This document shows positions 36,508-48,292 of a DNA stretch of 64,000 nucleotides, in pieces. Under the pieces are notes generated by a model. It did no database searches and had not been told where the DNA came from. It worked only from the letters and a program-made list of their open reading frames with translations. Both the position numbers and the translations under genes were made by a program. Source of the DNA: Sipunculus nudus (Eukaryota; Annelida; Sipuncula; Golfingiida; Sipunculidae); contig CM049315.1 of assembly GCA_026874595.1 (NCBI GenBank), forward strand, positions 70,319,916 to 70,383,915, written 5' to 3'. Position 1 is the first letter of the stretch. Each line of letters opens with the position of its first letter.

Positions 36508-36961
36508 TTTCATTTATCATTTACTCACATATTACATTACATTCCTTTATAATAGCCCAACATGTACATGATATTCATAAGCTTTATCGACTTGATATAG
36601 TATCACAGTGGAGAAACATTTATAGTCCAATCATGATCAGCTGAGCGCCGTGACCCATGGGTCCCTTGTTAGTCTTTGTGATAACTTTCCTAAATATTAT
36701 TTGATTTCATACAAATTTTGGTCAGTGATTGCTCTCATGCATACCTTGGTTGGATTGGTTTTGGAGTGTCTGTCTGAAAATTATTATCACATGCTCCTAG
36801 ATAAACAAAAATTTTCCCTTTGTTCCCAATTTACAAAAAAAAAAAAATATATGACGTGGAGATATCTTCAGGGGAAAATTAAAAGTAAAACATATTGAGA
36901 AAGCATAAGGGGGACAACAAGAGGTGGAAGCAGGGGACATAAATTCCACAAATTTGCTTCT

Positions 36962-37012
36962 TATTATTATACCTCCACCCGGTGGTGGCAGGTATTGTTT
37001 TTTACACTTGTT
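36962..37012 (+). mobile_element. 5' end of a further HINE family
   Basis: TTATACCTCCACCCGGTGGT and GGCAGGTAT form a terminal hairpin like the other HINE 5' ends. Its interior is cut off at once by a HINE-B insertion at 37013. Confidence 0.55.
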
Positions 37013-37900
37013 TTTAGCTCAGCTGACTATAAGTCATCTTAGCTATAGTTATGGTCGATTTGCTACCAACTGTCCTTCAGTCCATCTGTCCCTCAATTTG
37101 TCCGTTGTGCCGTCCGTCTGTCTATCCATTAGACAGACATCTTTTTGAACCATTAGATCTACAAATGTAAAATTCTTCCTCATGATTGATATCCCCAAAA
37201 TCTTCTACCAAACCGAAAACTGGGTCACAATGACTTCGTTCCTTTGAGAAATTAAGAGAAAACCTCAATTTCTAATAAAAAAACCTGTTATCACACTTCG
37301 GGACTGACTATTATCAAAACCACTTATCTGTTTTTCTTCATATTTACCATAAATATTCTCCAATATATTTCCAATTTACATGCCAGAAATTAGGTCAGTA
37401 TTGAGGAATTTATAGAAGTTATGTGCCCAAACATGATGCAATTTGTAAAATATCAGGAAAGATATTTACTCACTTATCACAATAAATGATAAAGCTAGAG
37501 ACTTTTTTAGCAAGTAGATAAGTTTATATAATAAAAATTCAGTTGTATATCGGAAATTGGATCAGAATCTTGTAAATTTTAACAGTAATTAGCTTAAATA
37601 TAAAATCATGAGTACCTTTAATATTGCCCAAACTTTGACCTTGGCTCAATTTGTTTCCTGTTGGTACATTTGATTAAATTTTCACAACACTTACACATTA
37701 GGATTTAATCGTTTATATTCTGAACTTTGAAAATAAAATCTAAAAAATTAGGCCAGATATTCATTTGCATTGTCAAGCTCTAAGTTGCCCACATCTGGTC
37801 ACTACAGCCCTGCCTGGGTAACCTTATTATAGATGCAACACTGGTCGTGCACCCCTGCTGTGATAGGTGTACGTTATTAATTAATGTGGTAAAAAAAAAA
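37013..37900 (+). mobile_element. HINE-B element, 5' fragment
   Basis: It begins TTTAGCTCAGCTGACTATAA and follows HINE-B through GTCCGTC runs, AAACCGAAAACTGGGTCA and TTAGGTCAGTATTGAGG. Similarity fades near 37800-37900. No 3' end is seen. Confidence 0.8.
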
Positions 37901-38152
37901 GAATACATGTGCGTAATGCAAGATATTTGACCAAATCAAATAATAATGCAATTTAGAATTGTGAATCAACTTATATATTCAGAGATATATGGTACTGCAA
38001 ATGTATAAAGTTTATAAACCTGAAAAGAATTTGATGTAATAAAAAAAAATGAGGATGAAATTCAAACATTTGTTTATTATTTCCCAGCCTCAGTAGGCTA
38101 GAATAAGGTAAATAAAGTGATTAGCTTTGTTTTTCCATCTATCTGCCTATTT

Positions 38153-40479
38153 TTGGTGAACATGAGAGCTTAGCCAATGGTGTGGCATCATCTGTCATCC
38201 GTCGTCTGTATTTTAACCCATACTATCTCAAAATCCGGAAGAAGCTATCATCACTAAATTTTATACAACAAATTAGTTACCTAAGCTTAACTCCATTGGA
38301 TTTTACTTATTTTTTTGTTATCTGCATATACTTAGATTTTATAGGGAAAAAGCAAAAAAAAAAAATTTAAAAATCTTCTCCAAAAGTGTCCAGCCAAATT
38401 GTTTGCAAACCTGTGAGCTCAACCTCAATCGTACGTTAACCCATACTATCTGGAAAACAGCTGGAGATTGTATCATCAAATTCTGAGCAAAAAATCAGTC
38501 ACCTAAAATCTATTGGATTTTGCTTATTTTTTGCCATCTGAATATACTTAGAATTTATAGGGAAAAAGTTAAAAAACCTTTAAAAATCTTCTTCTCTTAA
38601 ACTGTCCAGCCAAATTGTTTAATATTTTACAGGAATAATCTCTGAAATAATCTCTCAAGTTTGTTGGAATGGTTTCAGTTAGGTGAATTTTGGCCGAGTT
38701 ACAGGAAGCTGAACTTAGTCATTGGCCAAAAAAGGACACTCAAATTACAATATCAGAAACTGCTTGAGCTACCTTCACCAAATTTTATTCAGATGTTGGT
38801 CACATGACTCATATATGAATTTTCAGTATTGATGGCGCCACCTGCATCAACCTTTTCTGTATGGGGGTCATTGGTCATTAGTACATTAACCCATAATTTC
38901 TCAGGAATAGCAGGAGCTAACATCCCCAAAATTTTATGCAAAAATCTTTCACATATCAAATGTTGTGAGATTGAGCATTTTGTAGTGCCACCTGTATAAA
39001 CTTTTATTTTACTGTGAAAAAATTTTAACAAACTTTGAAAATCTTCTTCTAAGAAATCAATCAGCCAAATGGTTCAATATTTTACAGAAATGATCCCAGA
39101 GACCATCTCCCTAGTTTGTTCAAATGATGTGGGTGTGATTAATTTTGGTGGAGTTACAGAAATTTGAACTTAGTCATTTGACCAATTAAGCATACTGACA
39201 TAATTGACAGGAGCTAGCATCACCAAGCTTTGTGCAAATGTTGGTCACATGACTCATAATGCATACTTGAAAATGCATTTTTTGTGCAGCCACCTACATC
39301 AACTTGTTTTTTACTGATGAAAACCTCATAATTTTAGCCTCTTTCAGTTTAAAATATGGTTAATGATGAAACTGTCAAGCTGAATCATTTAATTTTTCAC
39401 AAGAATATCTTAGGGTAGGGTTTTTTCAATTGTATGAGAATAGATTTGGTTAATTTATTTTTGGTAGAGTCATAGAAAGCTGCATGAAACAGGTCTTGTG
39501 GCCATTAGTAAGCCTATTTCAAACTGAGGATTGCAATAGTCTTTATCTGCAAAACTGTTGTTTCAACTTCTGTATCATTGCACAAAAATGATTCTTAGGA
39601 GGCCTTTGTTCAAGTTTACTTGAATGATTGTAGGCAGAATCATTGGACCTTTGACAATGAAAGGACTATATATTTTATTACTCTAAACATTTTGAAAAAA
39701 ACAATCTCATGGATATGAAAGCTTGAAAAAAAATATTGTAGCCAAAGTCTTTCAGTATGTGTAAACAGATTTACCAACATTTCAAGATTGTGTCTGTATC
39801 TATAAAAAGTTTTGCAGACTGCCAATTATTTTTGATTTGACAACAGGCCAAAGGTCAGTCTGGATCTATTTATAGCTCTGGCAGACTGCAAACTGTGTTA
39901 GATTATGGAACAGGTCAAGAGTTCATTCAGTACAGGCAGGTACAGGTCAAAAGTTCACTCAATGCAGTACTTTCCTGCAGAGAGCAATTTGTTCTGGTTC
40001 ACTTTGGGCAACTGCCTTCCTCACATTAAGCCTTGTCAGCCCAGTTCACCTATTACTCAAGAGAAGTATCAGATATTGGTCTGATATATTGACCTGTCCA
40101 TGCATCTTTGATACTTTCTTGTTCACAAGACTGGTGGTGCCACCTACAATGACTTTTGCACAGTGTATGTCCCTGCTTATTTCTCAGGAGGGATTTGATA
40201 TATCAGACTGAAATAGGGCATATGTATACATCTTGGATAGCTTTGTCGTATACAAGACTGATGGCGCCACCTGCAATCATTTTTGTTTAGTGTGTACCAA
40301 TGCCAGTATTTCAGAAGTCCTGTTTTTGTAATTGGTTCTTGTACAAAATGTGTATTACTTGCATTGTTCATATACATGTTACACATGTAATTGAAAACAA
40401 ATCGTCCAGCATTGAAGCATTATACCTGCCATATAAACCATTGCACAGGTTCACCTTCACCTTAGGCCTGTAGGCCTTG
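38153..40479 (+). mobile_element. HINE-E element, 2.3 kb
   Basis: The 5' end TTGGTGAACATGAGAGCTTA is diverged. The 3' end is CACAGGTTC (40444-40452), the stem AGGCCT-GT-AGGCCT (40464-40477) and CTTG (40476-40479) before TT. Internal modules resemble 53584-56969 (CCAGCCAAATTGTT, GAACTTAGTCAT, GATGGCGCCACCTGC). Confidence 0.8.
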
Positions 40480-40499
40480 TTAAATATTTGATAATCATA

Positions 40500-40985
40500 A
40501 ATAAACTTTTTTTGTGTAAGCACTATTGAATTTCACATCCCGTATGTATATGTGCAGAGGTGTTGTAACTCCTAGCATCCCCCCCCCCCCCCCCCATCAT
40601 GTAGTCTGTGCACATTTGCACTGGGGACATAAGTTTTATTGCAACTGTACAGAATTGAATAAATATAGAAAATTATTATAATAAAAAAAAATTAAGACCT
40701 TTTATTTTCCTGCCTCAGCAGAATTGGAGATAAAGTGATCAGCTTTGTTTGTCTACCAGTCTATCTGTCCATTTTGAAATATTCAGTAATTTTGAATGTA
40801 CTTTTATCTTTTCCTGTAAGCAGTTTATTTAAGTTTCATATCCTGTGTACATATATACAGAGATGTTGTCACTCCTTCCCCCCCCCCGCCCCTCCCCCCC
40901 CCCCCCCCCCCCCCGCCCCAATCAACGGCTTGCACCTGTGGACATGGGATGTTAGTTATATTACAACTGTTTACATTTTATAAAA
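40500..40985 (+). repeat. Two ~300 bp units with long C tracts
   Basis: Units around 40505-40680 and 40820-40985 share GTGTAAGCA/CTGTAAGCA, TCATATCC, GTACATAT, AGATGTTG, a long C run (about 40579-40597; 40877-40917, interrupted by G and T) and GTTATATTACAACTGT-like sequence. Confidence 0.7.
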
Positions 40986-41666
40986 TTGAAGAAAAAAAAA
41001 TTGTTTGAAAAATAGTATCTAATTGAACAAATGTGTAAACTGCAAATTATAAATAGCTTATCAAAAAGCCAACCAGTGATCATGGTAATAGTATAAATCT
41101 TATGTTCACATACTGCTCATGTGCTTCAGTTTCAATATTAAGAAACACATGGTCAAATCACAGAATATTATTTGCAACAATTTCTTAATCATCAATACAA
41201 GCCAATCATATCAACCCACCAATCCTTAATGCATGTTGTTCTTTCTTTATATATTTATATATTTATATATATATATGATATTATGTACAGTTTTTAGCCC
41301 TCAGCCCTTAGGCTGATGGGCTATTGTCGTCACCCAAGCTGTCCGTCAGTCCGTCCGTCCAGCGTCCGTTAATTTTTACCTTGTGAGCGGGATATCTTGA
41401 AAAGGATTCACCGTCAGAATTGTATTCTCGGTAAAGATGTATATCGCAAAATCTCAGTCAAGTTCGAAGATGGGTGACCTTGACCTATTTTTCTACATTT
41501 TAGAGCTGATTATAGAAAAACACTTAGATGCTTATTACTCAGGAACCATTTGGTGGATTTTCACAAAACTTACTATGATTATTGGGACTGATAATCTGTA
41601 CCTGCTACACAAGTCTGGTGGTGCCATCTACAATATCTGATTTTTAATGAATTTTTATCAGATTTT

Positions 41667-44600
41667 TTGCTCAGCTGACTATAAGTCATCTGAGCTATAG
41701 TCATGGTCCATTGTCCGTCGTCCGTCCATCTGTCTGTCCGTCCGTCCGTCCGTCTGTCCGTCTGGATGTCCGTCCGTAAGACTGGCACGTTTCGACACCG
41801 TTGGACCTACGAATCTGAATTTCGTCATACAGTTAGTTGTCCCCATAATCTCCTACCATGCCAAAAATTGGGTCAATAGGACTTCGTTCCTTTGAGATAT
41901 TAAGGAAAAACCTCAATTTTTTATTAGCAATCTATTTTCACACTTCAGGACTGCCTAATATCAAAACCACTCATCTGGTTTTCTTCATATTTACCATAAA
42001 TATTCCTCTATATAGTTCCTATGTACATGCCAGATATGAAGTCAGTATTATATAATTTAAAAAAGTTATGGGCCCAAACATAATGGACTTTGTAAAAAAA
42101 ATCAGGAAGATATTTGGTCACTTAAGACCAAAAGTGTTAAAGGTAGGGACTTTTTTCCAGTAATACTACTTTAAATAATCAAAATTTAATTGTATACCAA
42201 AAATTAGATCAAAATCTGTTAAATTTTTTTTAAATATTGGCAAAAATATAAAATTGGTACCTTAAATTTTGCCCAACTTTGGCCATGGCACGTTTTTTTC
42301 CTGTAAGTACTGTGGATTTTAATTTTCACACCATGTATACATAAGGATTTAATCTGTAAAAATCTGAAATTTGAAAATAAAAGCTGCAAAATTAGGCTAG
42401 TTATTGAATTTTTTTTGGAGGCTCTTGTTGTATTCCCTTACATTGTCAGGCAGTCCACTTTGATGACTGTAGGTCATTCAGTGCACATCTCTATGCTCCC
42501 CAGGCTGTTGACATAATTTTAGATGTCCCCAAAATCTCCTACCATACCGAAAATTGGGTCATTAGGACTTTGTTCCTTCGAGATATTAAGGAAAAAACTC
42601 TGTTTTCCATAAAAAAAAGCCATTGCAACACTTCAAGGCTGCCTAATATCAAAACCACTGATCTGTTTTTGATCGTATTTAGTAATCACATTCTTTTATA
42701 CATTTTCTATGAACATACCAAAACTTAGGTCAGTATTGGGTATTATTTTGAAGTTATGGGCCAAAACATAATGCAATTTTTAAAAAAATCAGGAAATATA
42801 TTTACTCACCTAACATGAGAATTGCTGAACCTAAAGACTTTTTTTCAGGAATATAACTTTATTTAATCAAGATTCAATTGTTTACCCAAAATTAGATCTG
42901 AATTTTGCAAATTTTTCAAGTTATTAGCATAAATAAAAAATCAATACCTTAAATTTTGTCCAACTTTGGCACTGTTGATTTAATTTTCCCAGCATATATG
43001 CATAAGGATTTAATCTTTTAAAATCTGAACATTCAAAAGAAATTGATTGGAATGAATAGCTTTTATTCATGTTTTCATACACCATGTCAAGTGTTGTTTA
43101 CATCTAGCCCACCTAGTAGTACAGCCTTCACTTGCATTATGTAACCCACCCCAGGCAGCTTACCTTGGCCCAGCTTGGCCACTACTAGCAGGCTTCCCCT
43201 TTGCCCTGCACTTATCCCCCCCCCCCCCCCCCCCCAGCTGGTGCATAAACTAGATGAATGTTATAATTTTTCTGTATTTTATTTTATTCTTGGACATGCT
43301 ACATTTTAGATTTTGTATTGTACCACCAGGGTTACAATGATTAAAGTGTACATTTAATTGTGTCCACAAAGTGGTGTATTGCTGTAAAAGTGTGGATGTT
43401 CATGAGATAAGTAATTCCTTACTTCAGAAGAGTAAAAACTTCACCAGGTGTGAAATTGACTATTAATTCCAGTAATTAATTAAAACTGGGATAGTAATTA
43501 ACACAATGATATTGTTTGTCCCTCATTCAACCAACAGTGTGTATACTTTATTTGAAAAGATGTTTTATTTTATCAAATTTACTTTTATTTTATTTTGGTG
43601 AATAAAATTAAGCATGTCCTGAAAACTCCAATGTGCAAAACTTTTTAATAGTGATTCAAGGAATATTCTTGTAGATGCCATGTTGTGGCATTATTTTCTT
43701 TTAAAATCAGTTTAAACATTTATGATTTAAAAATAATAAAATATATGTGTATGCATAATATGACCCAATGTTTTTTACTATGTATATATAATGATTGCAA
43801 CTTTTGCAACAATTCCAATATTTTAACTTTTATTTTCAGGTTTTTTAATTAAAAATTTATAAACCTGTAAATAAAAAAAAATGATTCAGATAAAAACTTC
43901 TTAATGGAAAAAGTGGATCTGCTTTAAAAAAATAGGATTATATTTAAACTTAAATGCATTATTCTCTTGAAAGTGAAATAAAGGTATTAGTCCATTCTGT
44001 CCACTTGCCTGTCCAACTATAAATTTTTGTATGCAACACAGTATCTCAAAACTTTTACTGTTTTTCTTCATGACAGTCTTGTCAGAGTATTAGTTTGCAA
44101 TCATATATTTAGAACTTTACTATAACCAAGTAGGAGGGCCCCTTTCCTCTTAGCTTTTCATATTCTTATATAAATGAAAAACATTACAATAGAATATTTC
44201 TACATCCACCTTCGTGCTGCCCTCACTTTTCCCTTCTCCGAACCCCATCCCAAAGTCAGCCTCAGTAAGCAAGCACAAGATGAATCAGATATATTCATAC
44301 TTTAATATTTTGTATAACTATTCGTCCATAGGTACCTATGTACATGCCAGAAATTATGTCAATATTGTGTAATATGTAGACATAGTGGGCATCACAATAA
44401 TGTACCTTGTCAAGACTAAAGAAATATTGTGTCATACAGTCACATATTCATAAATCACTTCATCAGCATAGTTAATCATAACATCATTTCTGTCAAATTG
44501 AATGCTTGCAGACTACCATACACTTTAGATCCTTCAACAAATAGCCTTATCATCATTCTACTACTGCTTATTACTGCTGTCATTGCATTCATATTTGCTC

Positions 44601-44845
44601 AAATATATCACAATTTTCAACCCCTCCTAAATAAATAAAAAATAAACCACTTTATTTGACTCTAGTAATCCATCAGTCAGGTAATTTCATTTATCATTTA
44701 CTCACATATTACATTAGATTCCTTTATAATAGCCTAACATGTACATGATATTCATAAGCTTTATCGACTCGATATAGTATCACAGTGGAGAAACATTTAT
44801 AGTCCAATCACGATCAGCTGAGCGCCGTGACCCATGGGTCCCTTG
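41667..44845 (+). mobile_element. HINE-B element, copy 2, 3,179 bp
   Basis: The 5' end is TTGCTCAGCTGACTATAAG. The 3' end is CAGCTGAGC (44815-44823), GACCCATGGGTC and CTTG (44842-44845) before TT. It is near-identical to copy 1. It lacks the HINE-A insertion and has a 20-C tract (43216-43235) where copy 1 has six C. The host module is restored across it: compare TTTTTCAACTTTGGCCTTG at 45148. Confidence 0.93.
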
Positions 44846-45323
44846 TTCAACTTTTGGCTTGTGAGCGGGATATCTCTAAAAGGATTCACCATAGGAATTT
44901 TATTTTTTGGGTGAAGATGTATATTGACAAAATCTCAGTCAAGTTCGAAGATGGGTGATCTTGACCTATTTTTCTATGTTTTAGAGCTGATTATAGAAAA
45001 AACATTTAGAAGCTTATTTCTCAGGAACCATTGGCTGGGTTTTTAACAATACTTACTATGATCATAGGGAGTGATGGTCTGTAACTGCTGCACAAGTTTG
45101 GGGGTGCCACCTGCAATTTCTGATTTTTAATGAATTTTTCTTGGATTTTTCAACTTTGGCCTTGTGAGCGGGATATCTCTAAAAGGATTTACAATAGGAA
45201 TTTTATTTCTTTGGTGAAGATGTATATCGACAAAATCTCGGTCAAGTTCGAAGATGGGTGACCTTGACCTATTTTTAGCTCAGCTGACTATAAGTCATCT
45301 GAGCTATAGTCGTGGTCCATTGT

Positions 45324-45382
45324 CCGTCGTCCGTCCGTCTGTCCGTCCGTCCGTCCGTCCGTCCGTCCGTCCGTCCGTCCGT
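45324..45382. repeat. TCCG tetranucleotide microsatellite
   Basis: GTCC/TCCG repeated about 14 times, close to the HINE-B 5' hairpin. A shorter version lies at 41715-41775. A microsatellite near the 5' end is typical of Helentron-type elements. Confidence 0.9.
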
Positions 45383-47504
45383 AGATGTGGCACGTTTTGA
45401 AACCGTAAGACCTAGGAATCCAAAATTCAGCATAATGTTAGATGTCCCCAAGATCTCCTACCAAGCCGAAAACTGGGTCTTTGCGACTTCGTTCCTTTGA
45501 GAAATTAAGGAAAAACCTCAATTTTTTATTAAAAACCTATTTTCACACTTCAGGACTGCCTAATATCCAAACCACTCATCTGTTTTCCCTCATATTTACC
45601 ATAAATATTCTTCTATATAGTTCCTATGTACATGCCAGAAATTATGTCTGTATTATATAATTTAAAAAAGTTATGGCCCCAAACATAATGCATTTTGTAA
45701 AAAATCAGGAAAGATATTTGATCACTTAACACAAAACTTGTTAAAGCTATGGACTTTTTTTCCAGTAATATAACTTTAGTTTATCAAAATTAAATTGTAT
45801 ACCCAAAATTAGATCAAAATCTTTTAAATTTTTTAAAATATTAACAAAAATAAAAAATTGGTACCTTAAATTTTGCCCAACTTTGACCATGGCACGTTTT
45901 TTTACTGTAAGTACTGTGGATTTAGTTTTCTCAGCATGTTTTTGTTAGCATTTTGTCTGTTAACACCAAAAATTTGAAACCAGTTGATCAAAAACTGTAG
46001 ATTTTATTCAAGTTTTCAAGCACCATGTAACAAATTGTTTACATCAAGCTAGTGTTATGCAGTTTGCAAGAGCTCAGCTCCCGAGCTTCAGCTCTCAGTT
46101 CCTAAAATTTGGCATACAATTAGATGTCTCCAAAATTCCCTACCATGCCAAGAATTTGGTCACTAGGACTTAATACCTTTGAGATATTAATGAAAAACTT
46201 CATTTTTCCATTAAAAACCTATTGTTACACTTCAAGACTGCCTAATATCAAAACCACTGATGTGACTTTAATCATATATAATATACATATTTTTCTATAC
46301 ATTCTCTATGCATATGCCAGAAATGATGTCAGTATTGCGTAATTGTTTTAAGTTATGGGCCCAAACATAATGCACTATGTAAAAAATCAAGAAATATATT
46401 TACTCCCTTAACAAGGGGATTGCTGAAGCTAGAGTTTTTTTGCCAGGGATGTAACATTATTTAATCAAGATTCAATTGAATACCCCAAATTAGTCCTGAA
46501 TTTTTCAAATTTTATTTGTTATTAGTATAAATATAAAATAAGTACCTTAAATTTTGCCCAACTTTGACCATGGCACATTTGTTTCCTGTGAGCACGGTTG
46601 ATATAATTTTCATATCATGCACACAAGGATTTCAGCTTTTTAGTTTAGAAAGCTGAAAGAAATTGGCTAAAAATTGTAGCTTTTATTAATGTTTTTATGA
46701 GACCATGTCAGACCTTAACTCTCTCCAGCCCCTCTTGAGTCACCTGTATGTTGACCTTGTTGAACGTTCAGCAAATTATGCATGCTTGAGGCGAGCCATA
46801 CACTGTTGCAGGTAGGCAGTTTATGGCCAGCCACAGTTGATCCAGGTGTCCAACCCAACTCATCTAGTAGTTTTAACCAACAACATAACAATTAACAATA
46901 AATTAATAAATTTTAATGTTTTTTTAATAACAAATTAAAGAAAAATAAAAAAGAATTTGTTAGTTTATAATAACAGGAAATCAACTTGCAGTTACTGATG
47001 ATAAAAGAATCTTGTATCGATGGATAGAATGTCACGTACTCCAAATAACACCATGCAGTCACCTATGGTATTTTTCAGTTCAATTTTAATGATAAAAAAG
47101 TAAATCATATTATTCATTACTAATCATTAGGGATCATATGAAGGAAATTAATGATAGACAAAGATGCAGTTGATATTATTAATCTAGATTCCTACTGTGT
47201 CTAGTGTGTACATTGATGTGAAATTAGTCCAAAATGAATATATTACATTTTTTTTTTTAATATAAATAAAAGCCATAAAACCAGGTACTTTTGATCATAA
47301 TTTAAATGTGTGAATTTTGTATATTCTGGATTCTCAACATAATTGTTTAGTGAAAACTGAATAAATGCCAGTAATGGTGGGAAAACTTTGCAATAGTATT
47401 TAAATACGAATATTAATATGTACTCCATTATAAAATGTCTTGCATAAAGAATTGGAATTCAGGTAAAAATGAAAGTATATGAATACCAGTGCAAATACTT
47501 TCAA

Positions 47505-47536
47505 AATATATTCATGAATGCATTCATGAATATATT
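47505..47536. repeat. Perfect 32 bp palindrome
   Basis: AATATATTCATGAATG is followed directly by its own reverse complement, with no spacer. It lies inside HINE-B copy 3. Confidence 0.95.
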
Positions 47537-48159
47537 CTTTAATATTATTTTAATAATCATTTCAGTTATATTTCATTTTAAAAAATCATAAGATTCTCTT
47601 GTTATTTTTAACAAAAAATTATATTTGGGACAATATTTGTAATTTTTTTAATAAATAGTTAAACTCTTATATCATATGTTCTGCTTATAAGTTATATGGC
47701 CAAGTCAAAATCTGTGTGACAATAGTACTCCATTTGTTAATAAAATAAATGAAATCAATCCTTTTACCTGTCTCCAAAGATAATATCATAATCATACATA
47801 AGCTAAACACCAACAACTCATAATAAAGCTTATATTTATTACCACACCAAACCAGCATATGCCTCATTCCTAAATCATATTTTTTAATCATATATAACTG
47901 CTGAGCGCCGTGACCCATAGGTCCCTTGTTCTAGGTCACAGAGCTGATAATAGAATAAAACTTAGAAGCTTATTTTTCAGGAAACATTTGGTGGATTTTT
48001 ATGAATCATGGTACATACCTCTCCATTTTAAATTTATAATTGAGACATGTACAGATATTCATCCATGTGAGAACAGATATTTGGTACTTGTTACTGTTAC
48101 CACCTCTAAACACTGTTCTTTTGGCTGAGAGCTTTTGTCAGCTTCTGCTGATATTCTAG

Positions 48160-48190
48160 TTACTCATGTTTGTGTGTTTGTTTGTTACAG
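48160..48190 (+). promoter_or_regulatory. Remaining host 3' splice region of intron 1
   Basis: After the HINE-C terminal CTAG only 31 bases remain before exon 2: a possible branch site TTACTCAT, then a T/G-rich tract TTTGTGTGTTTGTTTGTTAC and AG. Confidence 0.75.
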
Positions 48191-48292
48191 AGAGGGCCTG
48201 GGAAGGAGAAGGACAGAATAAGACTTCATGAAATAAAAGTAGTAGAACCAGTAGAGGATGATGCCCTGGAGGGGAGACCCAACGCGTTTCAG
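48191..48292 (+). CDS. BTK-like: Tec-family (BTK-like) kinase, second coding exon: middle of PH domain
   Basis: This exon has 102 nt, 34 codons, and phase 0 at both ends. The acceptor TTTGTTACAG ends at 48190 and the donor GTACAT starts at 48293. It continues exon 1 as residues 49-82, starting RGPGKEKDRI and ending GRPNAFQ. It supplies the beta3-beta4 part of the PH domain. The segment IKVVEPVEDD sits where Tec proteins have their ITCVETV-like strand, and the ending AFQ matches the conserved FQV. The corresponding human BTK exon (33 codons, phase 0 at both ends, as I recall) agrees in size and phase. The exon was found by its splice sites and by how well it fits with the exons on either side. 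A HINE-C element ends only 31 bp upstream, so the intron's 3' splice signals must lie in that short stretch or in transposon DNA. Confidence 0.88.

Larger units (their letters stand above)
32147..36668 (+). mobile_element. HINE-B element, copy 1, interrupted by HINE-A
   Basis: The 5' end TTAGCTCAGCTGACTATAAG folds back on AAGTCATCTGAGCT. The 3' end has CAGCTGAGC (36638-36646), the reverse complement of the 5' GCTCAGCTG, then the stem-loop GACCCATGGGTC and CTTG (36665-36668) before TT. Without the inserted HINE-A it is 3,098 bp and near-identical to copy 2 at 41667-44845. The interior consists of diverged tandem modules (CCTTTGAGATATTAAGGAAA and following) and has no transposase. Confidence 0.92.
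45275..47928 (+). mobile_element. HINE-B element, copy 3, diverged
   Basis: The 5' end is TTAGCTCAGCTGACTATAAG. A TCCG array follows (about 45324-45382). The 3' end is GCTGAGC, GACCCATAGGTC and CTTG (47925-47928) before TT. The flanks GACCTATTT and TTCTAGGTCACAGAGCTGA rejoin as the HINE-C module seen intact at 44960. Confidence 0.88.
41294..48159 (+). mobile_element. HINE-C element hosting two HINE-B copies
   Basis: The 5' end TTAGCCCTCAGCCCTTAG forms a hairpin with GGCTGATGGGCTA. Then come TCCG repeats and ~250 bp modules (GAGCGGGATATC, AAGATGGGTGACCTTGACCT, CAGGAACCATTTGG). The 3' end has GGCTGAGAGCT (48123-48133), the stem TCAGC/GCTGA (48138-48151) and CTAG (48156-48159) before TT. Removing the nested copies (41667-44845, 45275-47928) leaves 1,033 bp. 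The element ends 31 bp before coding exon 2. Confidence 0.9.

Noticed and set aside
32278-45660. Frames starting MPKIGSIGLRS or MSPRSPTKPKTG as a conserved protein
   Set aside because: They lie in three HINE-B copies. Differences between copies 1 and 2 are replacement changes (E/A, H/Y), so there is no sign of coding constraint.
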